From NCBI RefSeq assembly GCF_002355395.1, contig NZ_AP017315.1, positions 558,001 through 622,000 of the forward strand: DNA of 64,000 bases, given 5' to 3'. The notes under the pieces were generated by a model. The model saw only the letters and a program-made list of their open reading frames with translations. It made no database searches and was not told the DNA's origin. This stretch comes from Microcella alkaliphila. GTDB lineage: Bacteria > Actinomycetota > Actinomycetes > Actinomycetales > Microbacteriaceae. Both the position numbers and the translations under genes were made by a program. This document shows, piece by piece, positions 19,590 through 29,967 of this stretch (its first letter is position 1; the number at the start of each line of letters is the position of its first letter).

Positions 19590-20588
19590 ATGAAGAAACT
19601 CATCAACTCCCCCGAGTCGGTTCTGGCGGACGCGCTGCGCGGCATCGAAGCCGCGCATCCCGATCAGCGCGTTGACCATGAGAATCGCGTGATCTACCGC
19701 GCCACCCCGAAGGAGCACGGCACCGTCGCGCTCGTGAGTGGCGGCGGTTCCGGCCACGAGCCGTTGCACGGCGGCTTCGTCGGCTTCGGCATGCTCGACG
19801 CCGCGTGCGCCGGAGAGGTGTTCACCTCGCCGACGCCCGACCAGATGCAGGCCGCCACGAAAGAGGTCGACCGCGGAGCCGGCGTCCTGCACATCGTGAA
19901 GAACTACACCGGCGACGTCATGAACTTCGAGATGGCCGCCGAACTCGCCGCGATGGAGGCGAGCGTCGACGTGAAGACGGTCGTCGTCAACGACGACGTC
20001 GCCGTCCAAGACTCGCTGTACACGGCGGGTCGGCGCGGCGTCGGCCTCACGGTGCTGCTCGAAAAGATCGTCGGAGCGGCCGCCGAGCAGGGTCGCAGCC
20101 TCGACGAGGTCGTCGCGCTCGCCGAAAAGGTGAACGGCGACGGCCGCTCGATGGGTATGGCCCTGACCAGCTGCACCGTCCCCGCAGCCGGCAAGCCGAC
20201 GTTCGACCTCCCCGACGACCAGATGGAGATCGGCATCGGCATTCACGGCGAACCCGGTCGTCACCGCGTTCCGCTCGCCGATGCCTCGCACGTGGCCGAG
20301 CAGCTGGTTGAGCCGATCCTCGCCGACCTCGACTTTGGTGGCGCGCCCACCATCGTCATGCTCAACGGCATGGGCGGCACCCCGCTGATCGAGTTGTACC
20401 TCATGTATGGCGAGGTGGCGCGCATCCTCGAGAAGCACGGCATCACGATTGCCCGCAACCTGGTGGGCAACTACATCACGTCGCTCGACATGGCGGGATG
20501 CTCGGTGACCGTTCTGCGCGCCGACGACGAGATCGTCTCGCTCTGGGACGCGCCCGTCGAGACGCCGGGCCTGCGCTGGGGTCGCTGA
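19590..20588 (+). CDS. dhaK: Dihydroxyacetone kinase subunit DhaK
   Basis: The substrate-binding subunit of PTS-dependent dihydroxyacetone kinase, 332 residues. Dihydroxyacetone is held covalently on a His, seen here in [13 protein letters not shown]; the Gly-rich loop [17 protein letters not shown] is also present. Its phosphate donor is ADP/ATP on DhaL, recharged by DhaM, both encoded downstream. The ATG follows AAGGATGGATAGG. First gene of a three-gene operon under the operator at 19434-19452. Confidence 0.96.
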   Translation: MKKLINSPESVLADALRGIEAAHPDQRVDHENRVIYRATPKEHGTVALVSGGGSGHEPLHGGFVGFGMLDAACAGEVFTSPTPDQMQAATKEVDRGAGVLHIVKNYTGDVMNFEMAAELAAMEASVDVKTVVVNDDVAVQDSLYTAGRRGVGLTVLLEKIVGAAAEQGRSLDEVVALAEKVNGDGRSMGMALTSCTVPAAGKPTFDLPDDQMEIGIGIHGEPGRHRVPLADASHVAEQLVEPILADLDFGGAPTIVMLNGMGGTPLIELYLMYGEVARILEKHGITIARNLVGNYITSLDMAGCSVTVLRADDEIVSLWDAPVETPGLRWGR

Positions 20589-20629
20589 GCCGCCGCGCAA
20601 TTCACCACTGATCCGGACCGGAGGACACC

Positions 20630-21268
20630 ATGAGCACCACCATCAGCATCGACGGATTCACCGCGTGGCTGGATGCGTTCCGCACCCGCGTCACCGAGAA
20701 CAAGGCCTATCTCACTGAGTTGGATTCCGCGATCGGGGACGCCGATCACGGGTCGAACATGGCCCGAGGAATGGCCGCCGTGATGGACAAGGTGGGCGCG
20801 GCGGCGCCCAGCACGGCCGACGAGCTGTTCAAGACCGTCGGCATGACGCTTGTCACGTCGGTCGGTGGTGCGAGCGGGCCGCTGTACGGCACGTTCTTCC
20901 TGCGGTTCGGTATGACCGCCGGTTCAGTCTCGGAGTGCGACGGCGCCGCGTTGGCCGCCGCACTCCGAGCCGGGCTGGACGGCGTGGTCGCCCGCGGCAA
21001 GGCCGAGGCGAACGACAAGACCATGTTCGACGCGATGGCGCCCGCCATCGATGCACTCGACTCTGCTCTGGCATCCGGCGCCTCGCTCGCGGACGCCGTC
21101 GCGGCGGCTCGGGACGCAGCGGCCGCCGGCCGTGACGCGACCGAGCCTCTCGTGGCGCGCAAGGGCCGCGCGAGCTACCTCGGCGACCGCAGCGCCGGTC
21201 ACCTCGACCCGGGCGCCACCTCGACGGCGATGCTGTTCGACGCCCTCGCGGAGGTCATCGCCGCATGA
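20630..21268 (+). CDS. dhaL: Dihydroxyacetone kinase subunit DhaL
   Basis: The ADP-binding subunit, 212 residues, all-helical. The Mg-ADP ligands lie in DSAIGDADHGSNMARG, and VGGASGPLYGTFF and GRASYLGDRSAGHLDPGA are standard family motifs. It transfers phosphate to the DhaK-bound substrate and keeps its ADP, which DhaM rephosphorylates. Strong ribosome binding site GGAGGACACC before the ATG. Its stop overlaps the next ATG by four bases. Confidence 0.95.
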   Translation: MSTTISIDGFTAWLDAFRTRVTENKAYLTELDSAIGDADHGSNMARGMAAVMDKVGAAAPSTADELFKTVGMTLVTSVGGASGPLYGTFFLRFGMTAGSVSECDGAALAAALRAGLDGVVARGKAEANDKTMFDAMAPAIDALDSALASGASLADAVAAARDAAAAGRDATEPLVARKGRASYLGDRSAGHLDPGATSTAMLFDALAEVIAA

Positions 21269-23724
21269 GCTCCGTCGGTGTCGTCGCCGTTTCGCACAGT
21301 CCGGCCCTCGCGGAGGCGGCGATTGCCCTCGCCCTCGAAATGACGGCGACGGGCGCCCCGGCCGTCATCGCTGCGGCGGGCACGGCAGACGGCAACATCG
21401 GCACCGACGCTGCGCGCATCGCTGAGGCGATCGCCGAAGCCGACTCGGGCGACGGTGTCGCCGTGATCATGGATCTCGGCTCGGCCATCATGAGCGCGGA
21501 GCTCGCGCTCGAGTTTGTCGACCCTGACCTCGCCGAGCGCACCCGGCTCGTCGCCGCGCCCTTCGTCGAGGGCCTCCTCGCGGCCGTCGTTCGCGCGGCG
21601 GGGGGAGCCTCGCTCGCCGAAGTCGCGCAAGAAGCATCGGGGGCCCTGCGCCCCAAAACCGACCACCTGCAGTCGCCGACGCCCGATCAGGATGCTGCGG
21701 GCGCGGCGTCGGCGGCCGACGAACCCCCTGCGCCCTCCGACGCGTCGTCGGCCACCGCGACCGTGCGCAATGTCGCTGGTCTGCACGCCCGCCCCGCTGC
21801 GGTCATCGCCGGGGCGGTCCAGAGCTTCGACGCCGAGGTGATGCTACAACGCGAGGACCAGGCTCAGCGCCCACCCGTCTCGGCGGCGAGCCCCATCGGC
21901 ATCGCCACGTTGGCGGCGGGACCGGGCACGGTGGTGCTCATCAGGGCGACCGGACCGCAGGCGGCCGAGGCCGTCGAGCACGTTCGCGCGCTCATCGAGG
22001 AGGGCTTCGGTGAGGAGCTCGCCGAGGGGCAAGCGCCCACCGGCGCCGCCGCACCGACGCCGGCGCGCGTCGACCCCACCCCCACCGGTCCGATCGGGGT
22101 GAGCTCCGGCCGCGTCGTCGGTCCCGCCGTCGTGCTGCGCCGCACGGTCCGCGAGCCGTCCGCCAGCGATCGTGTGCCGGAGGACGCGCGCGACGGGGCC
22201 GTGTCTCTGCTGCGCGAGGCGAGCATCCGCGTGGCCGAGCGGTACCGCGAGCGTGCTGCGAGCGTGACCGGTCAGCGGCGCACCGTTCTCGAGGCGACCG
22301 CCGACATGGCGACCGACCCGACGCTCGTCGGAGGCGCCGAGGCGCTGATTCGCGACGGCGGGCTCACCCCCACCCGCGCGGCATGGCAGGTCTGTGCCGA
22401 GCTCGCCGAGCAGTATCGCGCGGCGGGCGGACTCATCGCCGAGCGCGCGACCGACCTGCTGGATGTGCGCAACAGGCTCATCGCCGAGTTGCGCGGGGAG
22501 GAGCCGCCGGGGGTTCCCGACCGGCGCGAGCCGTTCATCCTGGTGGCCGACGACCTGGCGCCCGCCGACACGGTCGCGCTCGACCCGGCCGTGTGCCTCG
22601 CGCTCATCACCGAACAGGGTGGCCCGACCTCGCACACGGCGATCATCGCCCGCGAATTGGGGCTCCCCGCCGTGGTCGGCTACCCCGAGGCCACAAGCAT
22701 CGTCGACGGCGAACTGCTGCTCGTCGACGGAGACACGGGGGAGGTCGTCGTGCGCCCCGACCAAGCGTCGCAGGCGACCGCGACCGGTGTGATCACTCTG
22801 CCGCCGTTCGAGGGCCCCGGCCAGACGCGCGACGGCCTCCGGGTGCTGCTCGGGGCGAACGTCGGCGCGCCTCGCGACGTGGCGCGCGCCGTCGAGCGGG
22901 GCGCCGAAGGAGTCGGGCTGTTCCGCACCGAGTTCTGCTTCCTCGACCGCGACACCGAGCCGAGCATTGACGAGCAGGTGGAGGCCTACCGCGAGGTGTT
23001 CGACGGCTTCGCCGGTCAGCGGGTCGTCGTGCGCACCCTCGACGCCGGAAGCGACAAGCCACTGCCGTTCCTCACGAACGACGACGAGCCGAACCCTGCT
23101 CTCGGCGTGCGGGGCCTGCGAACCGCCCGGCGACACCCCGACGTGCTCGAGCGGCAGGTGCAGGCCATCGCACGCGCCGCGGAGGGCGCGACCGCCGACG
23201 TGTGGGTCATGGCGCCCATGGTGGCGACGGCCGCCGAGGCCCGCGACTTCGTGACGCTCGCCCGCGGTGCCGGCCTCGCCACCATCGGCGTGATGATCGA
23301 AACCCCCGCCGCGGGGCTCACCGCCGTCGAGGTCATGCGCGAGGTCGACTTCGTCAGCCTCGGCACGAACGACCTCGCCCAGTACACGATGGCCGCCGAC
23401 CGTCAGTCGGGCGACCTCGCCGATCTGGCGAACCCGTGGCAGCCCGCGCTCTTGCGCCTCATCGGCATGATCGGCCAGGCGAGCCGCGACACCTCCGGCA
23501 CGCCCGTCGGCGTGTGCGGCGAGGCGGCGGCCGACCCCGACCTGGCGTGTGTGCTTGTCGGTCTCGGCGTGACGAGCCTCTCGATGGCGGCCCGCGCCAT
23601 CACGCGGGTGGGTGCCCGACTGGGAGACGTCGATCTCGCCGCGTGTCGTCGCGCGGCCGAGGCCGCCATCGGCGCCGCTGACCCGGCCGAGGCGAAGGCC
23701 GCGGCGCGCGCCGCCCTCGGGTAG
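21265..23724 (+). CDS. dhaM: DhaM-HPr-Enzyme I fusion phosphotransferase
   Basis: An 819-residue three-part PTS protein. Residues 1-130 are an EIIA-Man-type DhaM domain with active His11 (VAVSHSPALAEA). After a Pro/Ala linker, about 163-250 are an HPr domain (GLHARPAAV, His174). About 275-819 are Enzyme I: phospho-His457 in GGPTSHTAIIAR, then GLFRTEFCFLDR, VMIETPAA, SLGTNDLAQYTMAADR and the Cys of GVCGEAAADP. It can thus carry phosphate from PEP to DhaL without separate general PTS proteins. The Enzyme I part looks full length, unlike the truncated one of E. coli DhaM. Confidence 0.94.
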   Translation: MSSVGVVAVSHSPALAEAAIALALEMTATGAPAVIAAAGTADGNIGTDAARIAEAIAEADSGDGVAVIMDLGSAIMSAELALEFVDPDLAERTRLVAAPFVEGLLAAVVRAAGGASLAEVAQEASGALRPKTDHLQSPTPDQDAAGAASAADEPPAPSDASSATATVRNVAGLHARPAAVIAGAVQSFDAEVMLQREDQAQRPPVSAASPIGIATLAAGPGTVVLIRATGPQAAEAVEHVRALIEEGFGEELAEGQAPTGAAAPTPARVDPTPTGPIGVSSGRVVGPAVVLRRTVREPSASDRVPEDARDGAVSLLREASIRVAERYRERAASVTGQRRTVLEATADMATDPTLVGGAEALIRDGGLTPTRAAWQVCAELAEQYRAAGGLIAERATDLLDVRNRLIAELRGEEPPGVPDRREPFILVADDLAPADTVALDPAVCLALITEQGGPTSHTAIIARELGLPAVVGYPEATSIVDGELLLVDGDTGEVVVRPDQASQATATGVITLPPFEGPGQTRDGLRVLLGANVGAPRDVARAVERGAEGVGLFRTEFCFLDRDTEPSIDEQVEAYREVFDGFAGQRVVVRTLDAGSDKPLPFLTNDDEPNPALGVRGLRTARRHPDVLERQVQAIARAAEGATADVWVMAPMVATAAEARDFVTLARGAGLATIGVMIETPAAGLTAVEVMREVDFVSLGTNDLAQYTMAADRQSGDLADLANPWQPALLRLIGMIGQASRDTSGTPVGVCGEAAADPDLACVLVGLGVTSLSMAARAITRVGARLGDVDLAACRRAAEAAIGAADPAEAKAAARAALG

Positions 23725-23754
23725 GGCTCGCGCGCCCGTAGGCTCGCGGGCGAC

Positions 23755-24981
23755 ATGACCCGCCGCGCGACCGCCTTCTTCTCCGCCCTCGAGGCGCTGC
23801 TCGTCGTCGCCGCCGGCGCGGGCGTGCCGCTCACCGTGCTCACCGTGATGTGGGCCGTGCAGTTCGAGTTCCAGGTCGACCTCATCGACCTCTGGAAGGC
23901 CGGCGCCATCATCTGGATGCTCGGCCACGGCGTCGCCGTCACCATTCGGCTCGATGCAGAAACGGTCGCGCAGCTGCAGATCGACGGCGCCGGCGACCCG
24001 TTCACCATCACCCTCGCGCTTACCGGATTTCTGCTGATCACCGCCCTCTTGGGCGTGCGGCTCGGACGACGCCTGCGCGAGCACCCCCACCGGATCATCG
24101 GCGAAGTGGTGGCGGTGACCGGGGTGGTGGGGCTCTCGGCCCTCATCCAGTGGCTCGTCGCGAACCCGGGGGCCACCCCCGACCCGGTGCAGGCGACGCT
24201 GTTCCCCGGCCTCGTCTACGGGCTGGGGCTCGCCATCGGCTCGATCGGGGCGACCAACCCGGCGCGCGTGCGGTTGCGCAAGGAGTGGGCGCGCATCCCG
24301 GCCAGCGTTCGGGGCGTCGCCGAGGTTGTCGTGCGTGCCGGTGTCGCGAGCGTCGCGACCGTGGTCGCCGCGGGCGCCCTCGTGACGACGATCACGCTGT
24401 TCGTCGGCTTCACCGACGTGATCGCCCTCTACCAGGGTGTGCAGTCGGGCGTGCTCGGCGGCATCGCCCTCACCCTCGCCCAGCTCGCCCTGCTGCCGAG
24501 CATCGTGATCTGGACGACCAGCTACCTCGCCGGCCCCGGCTTCGCGCTGGGCGTCGGCTCGTCGGTCAGCCCACTCGGGGTGAGCCTCGGGCCCGTGCCC
24601 GCGATCCCGGTGCTCGGCGCGCTGCCCGCACCCGACTTCGCCCCCGGCTTCCTCGTGCTGCTCGTTCCCGTGATTGCGTCGTTCGTCGCGGGCGTCATGC
24701 TGCGCGAGCGCCTGCTCGATGTGCTCGGCCCCGACCGCCGCCCCGAGGGGTGGGCGGCGCTCGCGGGAGTGCTCGCCGGCGTCGTGGCGGGCGCCGTCAT
24801 GGCCGCGCTCGCCTTTCTCGCGTCGGGGGCCGCCGGCCCCGGCCGTCTCGCCGTCGTTGGCCCCGACCCCGTGGAGGTCGGCCTCTGGATGCTCGTCATC
24901 GCCGCCATCACGATCCCGCTCGGCCTGCTCGCCGGGGGAGCGAAGCAGGTGGTGGCCGAGAGGCTCACCGCCAGCCGCTAG
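23755..24981 (+). CDS. DUF6350 multi-helix membrane protein
   Basis: A 408-residue integral membrane protein with about ten helices. It fits the actinobacterial DUF6350 family, whose usual place directly before purN is kept here; the role is unknown. A conserved-looking loop SYLAGPGFALGVGSSVSPLG is visible. TAGGCT (23739-23744) lies 10 nt before the ATG. Its last 35 bp, including the stop, recur exactly at 25573-25607 on the far side of an inserted lipoprotein gene. Confidence 0.85.
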   Translation: MTRRATAFFSALEALLVVAAGAGVPLTVLTVMWAVQFEFQVDLIDLWKAGAIIWMLGHGVAVTIRLDAETVAQLQIDGAGDPFTITLALTGFLLITALLGVRLGRRLREHPHRIIGEVVAVTGVVGLSALIQWLVANPGATPDPVQATLFPGLVYGLGLAIGSIGATNPARVRLRKEWARIPASVRGVAEVVVRAGVASVATVVAAGALVTTITLFVGFTDVIALYQGVQSGVLGGIALTLAQLALLPSIVIWTTSYLAGPGFALGVGSSVSPLGVSLGPVPAIPVLGALPAPDFAPGFLVLLVPVIASFVAGVMLRERLLDVLGPDRRPEGWAALAGVLAGVVAGAVMAALAFLASGAAGPGRLAVVGPDPVEVGLWMLVIAAITIPLGLLAGGAKQVVAERLTASR

Positions 24982-24983
24982 CG
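24949..24983 (+). repeat. 35-bp direct repeat, left copy
   Basis: Covers the last codons and stop of the DUF6350 gene plus two bases. An exact copy lies at 25573-25607. Between them is 589 bp carrying one lipoprotein gene. Confidence 0.95.
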
Positions 24984-25054
24984 ACAATTGCTTCAGATCT
25001 GAGGATGCTCTAACCTCTGAATTGAGGGAGTATCACTCTAGTGATCGGAGCCCA

Positions 25055-25570
25055 ATGATGTCCTTCGTGTTTCGGTGTTGGGCAATCGTGGTGTTCTGCT
25101 GTTTTGCTGTCCCCCTGTTTGCCGGTTGCTCGCCCAACACATCTAGCGAAACACCCCCTGGCGCAGGCGATTCTCCAGGAAGGGAATCACCAGACTCGGC
25201 GGCACGGGAGGAGTGCGCCATCGTCGCCCCCGCGGAACTTCCGAGTGGCGCGCCCGTGGGCGATCCACGCCCCGTTGAGGGGGACGAAGCGGACAGCGGC
25301 GATCGGGTCCAGTGGGGTGAGGGCCTGGATCGGGTTGTTCAAGCTGTCGGCGCCGATGCCCGCACTGCGGCAGGGGAAGGCAATGATGACGTCGACAACT
25401 GGCCCGAATCGGCAGTCGTCCGAGTGGATGGAGCTCCCCGACTCGTTATGCCAGTAGGCGATCCTGGCGAGATACAGATCCACGTGATCATCGAAAACTG
25501 CTACTACCTACACTGGGTTGGCCCGGGCCTCACGATTGAGGAAGCCCGAGACTATGCCGCACGGCTATAG
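25055..25570 (+). CDS. Hypothetical lipoprotein on an inserted segment
   Basis: A 171-residue predicted lipoprotein: signal FRCWAIVVFCCFAVPLF and lipobox FAGC (Cys25), then a Ser/Pro-rich spacer and an acidic mature region ending near VIIENCYYLHWVGPGLTIEE. No family is recognised. The gene is visibly lower in GC than its neighbours, uses codons rare elsewhere here, and lies with its own upstream region between exact 35-bp repeats, so it was probably acquired. Two adjacent ATG codons (25055, 25058) are possible starts; a short palindrome ATCACT-CT-AGTGAT lies at 25032-25045. Confidence 0.75.
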   Translation: MMSFVFRCWAIVVFCCFAVPLFAGCSPNTSSETPPGAGDSPGRESPDSAAREECAIVAPAELPSGAPVGDPRPVEGDEADSGDRVQWGEGLDRVVQAVGADARTAAGEGNDDVDNWPESAVVRVDGAPRLVMPVGDPGEIQIHVIIENCYYLHWVGPGLTIEEARDYAARL

Positions 25571-25572
25571 CT

Positions 25573-25607
25573 GTGGTGGCCGAGAGGCTCACCGCCAGCC
25601 GCTAGCG
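25573..25607 (+). repeat. 35-bp direct repeat, right copy
   Basis: Identical to 24949-24983. It ends in GCTAGCG, which with the next base forms TAGCGT, the -10-like box 7 nt before the purN GTG. The duplication therefore leaves the DUF6350 stop codon on one side and the purN promoter on the other both intact. Confidence 0.95.
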
Positions 25608-25615
25608 TTAAGGGC

Positions 25616-26212
25616 GTGCTGCGGGTCGTCGTTCTGATCTCGGGCGGCGGGTCGAACCTCGCCGCGCTGCTTGACGAATGCGACGCTCCCGACTTCCCGG
25701 CTGAGATTGTCGCCGTCGGCGCCGACCGCGAGGCGGGCGGGCTCGAACACGCTCGACGGCGCGGAATTCCGGCGTTCGTCGTTCCGTTCTCCGAGCATCC
25801 CGATCGCGAGAGCTGGGGCGATGCCCTCGTTGCCGCCGTCGCCGCGCACGAGCCCGACCTCGTCGTGCTGTCCGGGCTCATGCGCCTGCTGCCGCCGCGG
25901 GCCGTCGCTGCCTTCGCCCCGCGGCTGATCAACACGCACCCCGCGTACCTCCCCGAGTTTCCCGGAGCGCACGGCGTGCGCGACGCGCTCGCCGCCGGCG
26001 TCACCGAGACGGGCGCGAGCGTGATCGTCGTCGACACGGGTGTCGACACGGGCGCCATCCTCGCTCAAGAACGGGTGCCCGTGCTGCCCGGCGACGACGA
26101 GGCGACCCTGCACGACCGCATCAAGCCCGTCGAGCGGCGCCTGCTCGCCGATGTCGTGCGCGGCGTCGCCGACGGCACCATCGACCTCACCAGCCCTCGT
26201 TCATCCGCCTAA
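25616..26212 (+). CDS. purN: Phosphoribosylglycinamide formyltransferase
   Basis: Transfers formyl from 10-formyl-THF to GAR, step 3 of purine synthesis. The 198 residues carry [15 protein letters not shown] at the start and the catalytic segment [21 protein letters not shown] (Asn-His) with [13 protein letters not shown] holding the active Asp. The start is GTG with TAGCGT 7 nt upstream. purH follows after 11 bp with a strong ribosome binding site. Confidence 0.97.
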   Translation: MLRVVVLISGGGSNLAALLDECDAPDFPAEIVAVGADREAGGLEHARRRGIPAFVVPFSEHPDRESWGDALVAAVAAHEPDLVVLSGLMRLLPPRAVAAFAPRLINTHPAYLPEFPGAHGVRDALAAGVTETGASVIVVDTGVDTGAILAQERVPVLPGDDEATLHDRIKPVERRLLADVVRGVADGTIDLTSPRSSA

Positions 26213-26223
26213 GAAGGAGCCCC

Positions 26224-27825
26224 GTGGCCGCCCCCACTCCCAACGCTGCCGACTACCGCCCCCGCGACGCCGTGGCCGTGCGCCGCGCCCTCATCTCGGT
26301 GAGCGACAAGACCGGGCTGGTCGAGCTGGCCGCCGACCTCGTCGAGCAGGGCGTCGAGCTCGTCTCGACCGGGTCGACCGCCGCCACGATCGCCGCCGCG
26401 GGCCACCCGGTCACGGAAGTGTCCAAGGTCACCGGGTTTCCCGAGTCGCTCGACGGCCGCGTGAAGACCCTGCACCCCGCCGTGCACGCCGGGCTGCTCG
26501 CCGACCTGCGCCTCGAGCGGCACGAGCGGCAGCTCGCCGAGCTCGGCTTCGCGCCCTTCGAGCTGGTCGTCGTCAACCTCTACCCGTTCGTCGAGACCGT
26601 CGCCTCGGGGGCCGAGCCGCTCGCGGTCGTCGAGCAGATCGACATCGGCGGCCCCGCCATGGTGCGCGCGTCGGCGAAGAACCACCCGAACGTCGCGATC
26701 GTCGTCGACCCGGCCGACTACGCCCCGGTTCTGGATGCTGTGCGCACCGGCGGCACGGACCTCGCCTTCCGCACACGCCTCGCCGCGAAGGCCTTCGCGC
26801 ACACCGCCGCGTACGACGCGGCGGTCGCGAGCTACCTGGCGGAGCGGGTCGCGGAGCAGGACGCGGACGGCGCGAGCGGGACTGCGGGGCTGCCCGCGAG
26901 CATCCGCATCGCCGTGGACAAGGCCGCCGACCTGCGGTACGGCGAGAACAGCCACCAGGCGGCGGCGTTGTACCCGGTCGTCGGCAGCGCCGGCATCGCC
27001 CAGGCGACGCAGCTCGGCGGCAAAGAAATGTCGTACAACAACTACGTCGACGCCGACGCCGCCCTGCGCGCCGCGTTCGACCACGATGAGCCAGCAGTGG
27101 CGATCATCAAGCACGCGAACCCGTGCGGCATCGCCGTCGGCGAGACGATCGCCGCCGCGCACGCGGCCGCCCACGCCTGCGACCCCGTGTCGGCGTTTGG
27201 CGGCGTGATCGCCGCGAACCGTATCGTCACCCGCGCGGCCGCCGAGTCGATCGCGCCGATCTTCACCGAGGTCGTCGTCGCGCCCGGCTTCGAGCCCGGC
27301 GCCCTCGAGGTGCTGCAGGCGAAGAAGAACCTGCGGCTGCTGCAGTTGCCCGCGAGCTTCGCGCCCGAGGCGCTCGAGCTGCGCCAACTGTCCGGCGGCT
27401 TCCTCGCCCAGCGCCCCGACCGTCACTTCGCCGACGCCGCCTCCTGGCAGCTCGTCTCGGGCGAGGCGGCCGACGAGGCGACGCTCGCCGACCTGGCCTT
27501 CGCCTGGCGGGCCTGCCGCGCCGTGAAGTCGAACGCGATCCTGCTCGCCGCGGGCGGCGCCTCAGTCGGCGTCGGCATGGGTCAGGTCAACCGCGTCGAC
27601 TCGTGCCACCTCGCCGTGACGCGCGCGGGGGAGCGGGCCCGCGGCTCGGTCGCCGCCTCCGACGCGTTCTTCCCCTTCGCCGACGGCCTGCAGGTGCTGA
27701 TCGACGCGGGCGTGCGCGCCGTCGTGCAGCCCGGAGGGTCAGTGCGCGACGAGGAGGTCATCGACGTGGCCCAGGCGGCCGGCGTGACGATGTACCTCAC
27801 GGGCGAGCGCCACTTCTTCCACTGA
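26224..27825 (+). CDS. purH: AICAR transformylase / IMP cyclohydrolase
   Basis: Bifunctional enzyme for the last two steps to IMP, 533 residues. Residues 15-145 are the cyclohydrolase (MGS-like) domain with [15 protein letters not shown] and [15 protein letters not shown]. The rest is the transformylase domain with [23 protein letters not shown] and the terminal GMTRYLTG-like [13 protein letters not shown]. The GTG follows AGAAGGAGCCCC. Its substrate AICAR-phosphate is ZMP, the ligand class of the riboswitch at 45680. Confidence 0.97.
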   Translation: MAAPTPNAADYRPRDAVAVRRALISVSDKTGLVELAADLVEQGVELVSTGSTAATIAAAGHPVTEVSKVTGFPESLDGRVKTLHPAVHAGLLADLRLERHERQLAELGFAPFELVVVNLYPFVETVASGAEPLAVVEQIDIGGPAMVRASAKNHPNVAIVVDPADYAPVLDAVRTGGTDLAFRTRLAAKAFAHTAAYDAAVASYLAERVAEQDADGASGTAGLPASIRIAVDKAADLRYGENSHQAAALYPVVGSAGIAQATQLGGKEMSYNNYVDADAALRAAFDHDEPAVAIIKHANPCGIAVGETIAAAHAAAHACDPVSAFGGVIAANRIVTRAAAESIAPIFTEVVVAPGFEPGALEVLQAKKNLRLLQLPASFAPEALELRQLSGGFLAQRPDRHFADAASWQLVSGEAADEATLADLAFAWRACRAVKSNAILLAAGGASVGVGMGQVNRVDSCHLAVTRAGERARGSVAASDAFFPFADGLQVLIDAGVRAVVQPGGSVRDEEVIDVAQAAGVTMYLTGERHFFH

Positions 27826-28017
27826 TCCCGCGCATCCCGGTCACCGGTTCTCAGCCTGTTTCGGCGCGCCGGGAATTGTGGCTGGCGCCCGCGAAGTTGA
27901 GGCGATAGTCTGCAAGGCTGCCCGCGCCCCGGCACCCCCGGAGGCGCGTCGGCGGCACGAAATCCACCACCGCAATGCGCCACGAGCGCGCCGCGCCGAA
28001 CCACGAGGAACACCGTC

Positions 28018-29967
28018 GTGTCGACCGCTGAAACATCCGCCGCCGCGCCCCGCAAGAGCGAACTGAGCACGTTCCGCGCCATCGCGCGGATCTACCCGTA
28101 CGCGAAGCCGGCGGTGCCGTGGATCATCGGGGGCATGATCGCGGCCCTCGCGGCCGGCGTCGTCAGCCTGCTCATCCCCATCGTGTTGCAGGGCCTCGTC
28201 GACGGACCACTCGCCGACGGCAACCCGGTCGGCATCTGGCCAGCCGTCGCCCTCGTTCTCGTGCTCGGCGTCGTCGAAGCCGCGATGATCATGCTGCGCC
28301 GCTGGCTCGTGCTGACCCCCGGCACGCACATCGAGGCGCGCATGCGCAACGGCCTCTACGCGAAGCTGCAAGACCTGCCCGTCGCCTTCCACGACCGGTG
28401 GCAGTCGGGCCAGCTGCTGTCGCGTGCCGTCAGTGACCTGAACCTCATCCGCCGCTGGATCTCATTCGGCCTCGTCCTCCTGATCGTCAACATCATCACC
28501 ATCCTCATCGGCATCGTCGTGCTGCTGAACTGGAGCGTCTGGCTCGGCCTGCTCTTCTTCGTCACGTCCATTCCGATCTGGGTATACGGCTATGTGTTCG
28601 AGAAGAAGTACTCGGTCATCGCCCGTCGCGTTCAAGACCAGCAGGGCGACCTGGCGACCGCCGTCGAAGAGAGCGTGCACGGCATCCGCGTGCTCAAGGC
28701 GTTCGGCCGAGGCAAGCATTCGCTGCTCAAGTTCGCCGATCAGGCCGAAATGCTGCGCACTCTCGAGATCCGCAAGGCAAAAGCGATCGCGGGCATCTGG
28801 TTCTGGCTCGTGCTCATTCCCGACGCGGCATTCGCCCTGTCGCTGCTTGGCGGCGTCGCGCTCGCGGCCGCCGATCAGCTCACGGTGGGCCAGCTGCTCG
28901 CCTACTTTGCCACCGCAACGGTGCTGCGCTTCCCGATCGAGTCGATCGGCTTCCTGCTCGCCATGACGTTCGACACCCGCAGCGCCGTCGACCGCTTCTT
29001 CGACGTCATGGACGAGGTGAACACGATCACCGACCCCGAGCATCCGGCGACCGTCGAGCGGCCGGTCGGCCGCCTCGTCTTCGAGGATGCGCGATTCCGT
29101 TACCAAGATGCGCCCGCGACCCAGCGTGACCAGCTCGACGGCATCCAGCTCGAGCTGGAGCCGGGTGAGACGATGGCGCTCGTCGGCATCACGGGCAGCG
29201 GCAAGACCACGCTGACCGCTCTGACGACGCGACTGTACGACGTGACGGGCGGGCGCATCCTGCTCGACGGCGTCGACATTCGCGAGCTCACGCGCGAGGA
29301 GCTGCGTCGCCGCATCGCGATGGCGTTCGAAGACGCGACGCTCTTCTCCTCCAGCGTGCGCGACAACGTGCTGCTCGGCCGCCCCGAGTTCGCGAGTGAC
29401 GACCCCGCGGTCGTTGCCGAGGCCGACCGCGTGCTCGCCGAAGCCCTCGACATCGCGCAGGCCGGCTTCGTCTACGACCTGCCCGACGGAGCCGACACGG
29501 TCGTGGGGGAGGAGGGCATGAGCCTGTCGGGTGGCCAGCGCCAACGCCTCGCCCTCGCGCGCGCCGTTGCTGCCAAGCCCGACGTGCTCGTGCTCGACGA
29601 CCCGCTGAGCGCACTCGACGTCGACACCGAGGCGCTCGTCGAGGCGGCCCTGCGTCGCGTGCTCGCGACCACCACCGGCCTCATCGTCGCCCACCGCCCG
29701 TCGACCGTGCAGATGGCCGACCGCGTCGCGCTGCTCGAGGAGGGGCGCATCACCGACGTCGGCACGCACAGCGAGCTGCTCGCCCGCAACGAGCACTACC
29801 GCTACGTCATCTCCTCTCTCGAAGACGAAGAGCTGGCGCAGGCCGAGCGCGACGAGCGCGAGCTGCGCCTCGCGGAGGAGACATCCCGCGTGCAGGAGGC
29901 CACGGTGCGCGAGAGCCGCGTCATCGACAAAGACGGATTCGAACGAGACGGGGAGGTGAAGCGATGA
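28018..29967 (+). CDS. ABC exporter half-transporter A (degenerate site)
   Basis: A 649-residue fused permease and ATPase: six membrane helices (about 35-320), then a nucleotide-binding domain with Walker [11 protein letters not shown], signature [14 protein letters not shown] and Walker [13 protein letters not shown]. Asp replaces the catalytic Glu after Walker B, and the Q-loop region reads MAFEDATLF with Glu at the Gln position. In heterodimeric exporters this pattern marks the non-hydrolysing partner. Substrate unknown; such pairs export drugs or lipids. GTG start after GAGGAAC; overlaps the next gene by 4 bp. Confidence 0.93.
   Translation: MSTAETSAAAPRKSELSTFRAIARIYPYAKPAVPWIIGGMIAALAAGVVSLLIPIVLQGLVDGPLADGNPVGIWPAVALVLVLGVVEAAMIMLRRWLVLTPGTHIEARMRNGLYAKLQDLPVAFHDRWQSGQLLSRAVSDLNLIRRWISFGLVLLIVNIITILIGIVVLLNWSVWLGLLFFVTSIPIWVYGYVFEKKYSVIARRVQDQQGDLATAVEESVHGIRVLKAFGRGKHSLLKFADQAEMLRTLEIRKAKAIAGIWFWLVLIPDAAFALSLLGGVALAAADQLTVGQLLAYFATATVLRFPIESIGFLLAMTFDTRSAVDRFFDVMDEVNTITDPEHPATVERPVGRLVFEDARFRYQDAPATQRDQLDGIQLELEPGETMALVGITGSGKTTLTALTTRLYDVTGGRILLDGVDIRELTREELRRRIAMAFEDATLFSSSVRDNVLLGRPEFASDDPAVVAEADRVLAEALDIAQAGFVYDLPDGADTVVGEEGMSLSGGQRQRLALARAVAAKPDVLVLDDPLSALDVDTEALVEAALRRVLATTTGLIVAHRPSTVQMADRVALLEEGRITDVGTHSELLARNEHYRYVISSLEDEELAQAERDERELRLAEETSRVQEATVRESRVIDKDGFERDGEVKR

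Noticed and set aside
21844..24987. 1047-codon open frame antisense to dhaM fusion and DUF6350
   Set aside because: Composition is His/Asp/Gly/Arg shadow text; both sense genes have clear motifs.
24984..25572. Insertion sequence or integron cassette
   Set aside because: No transposase, no terminal inverted repeats and no attC-like structure seen; only the long direct repeat.
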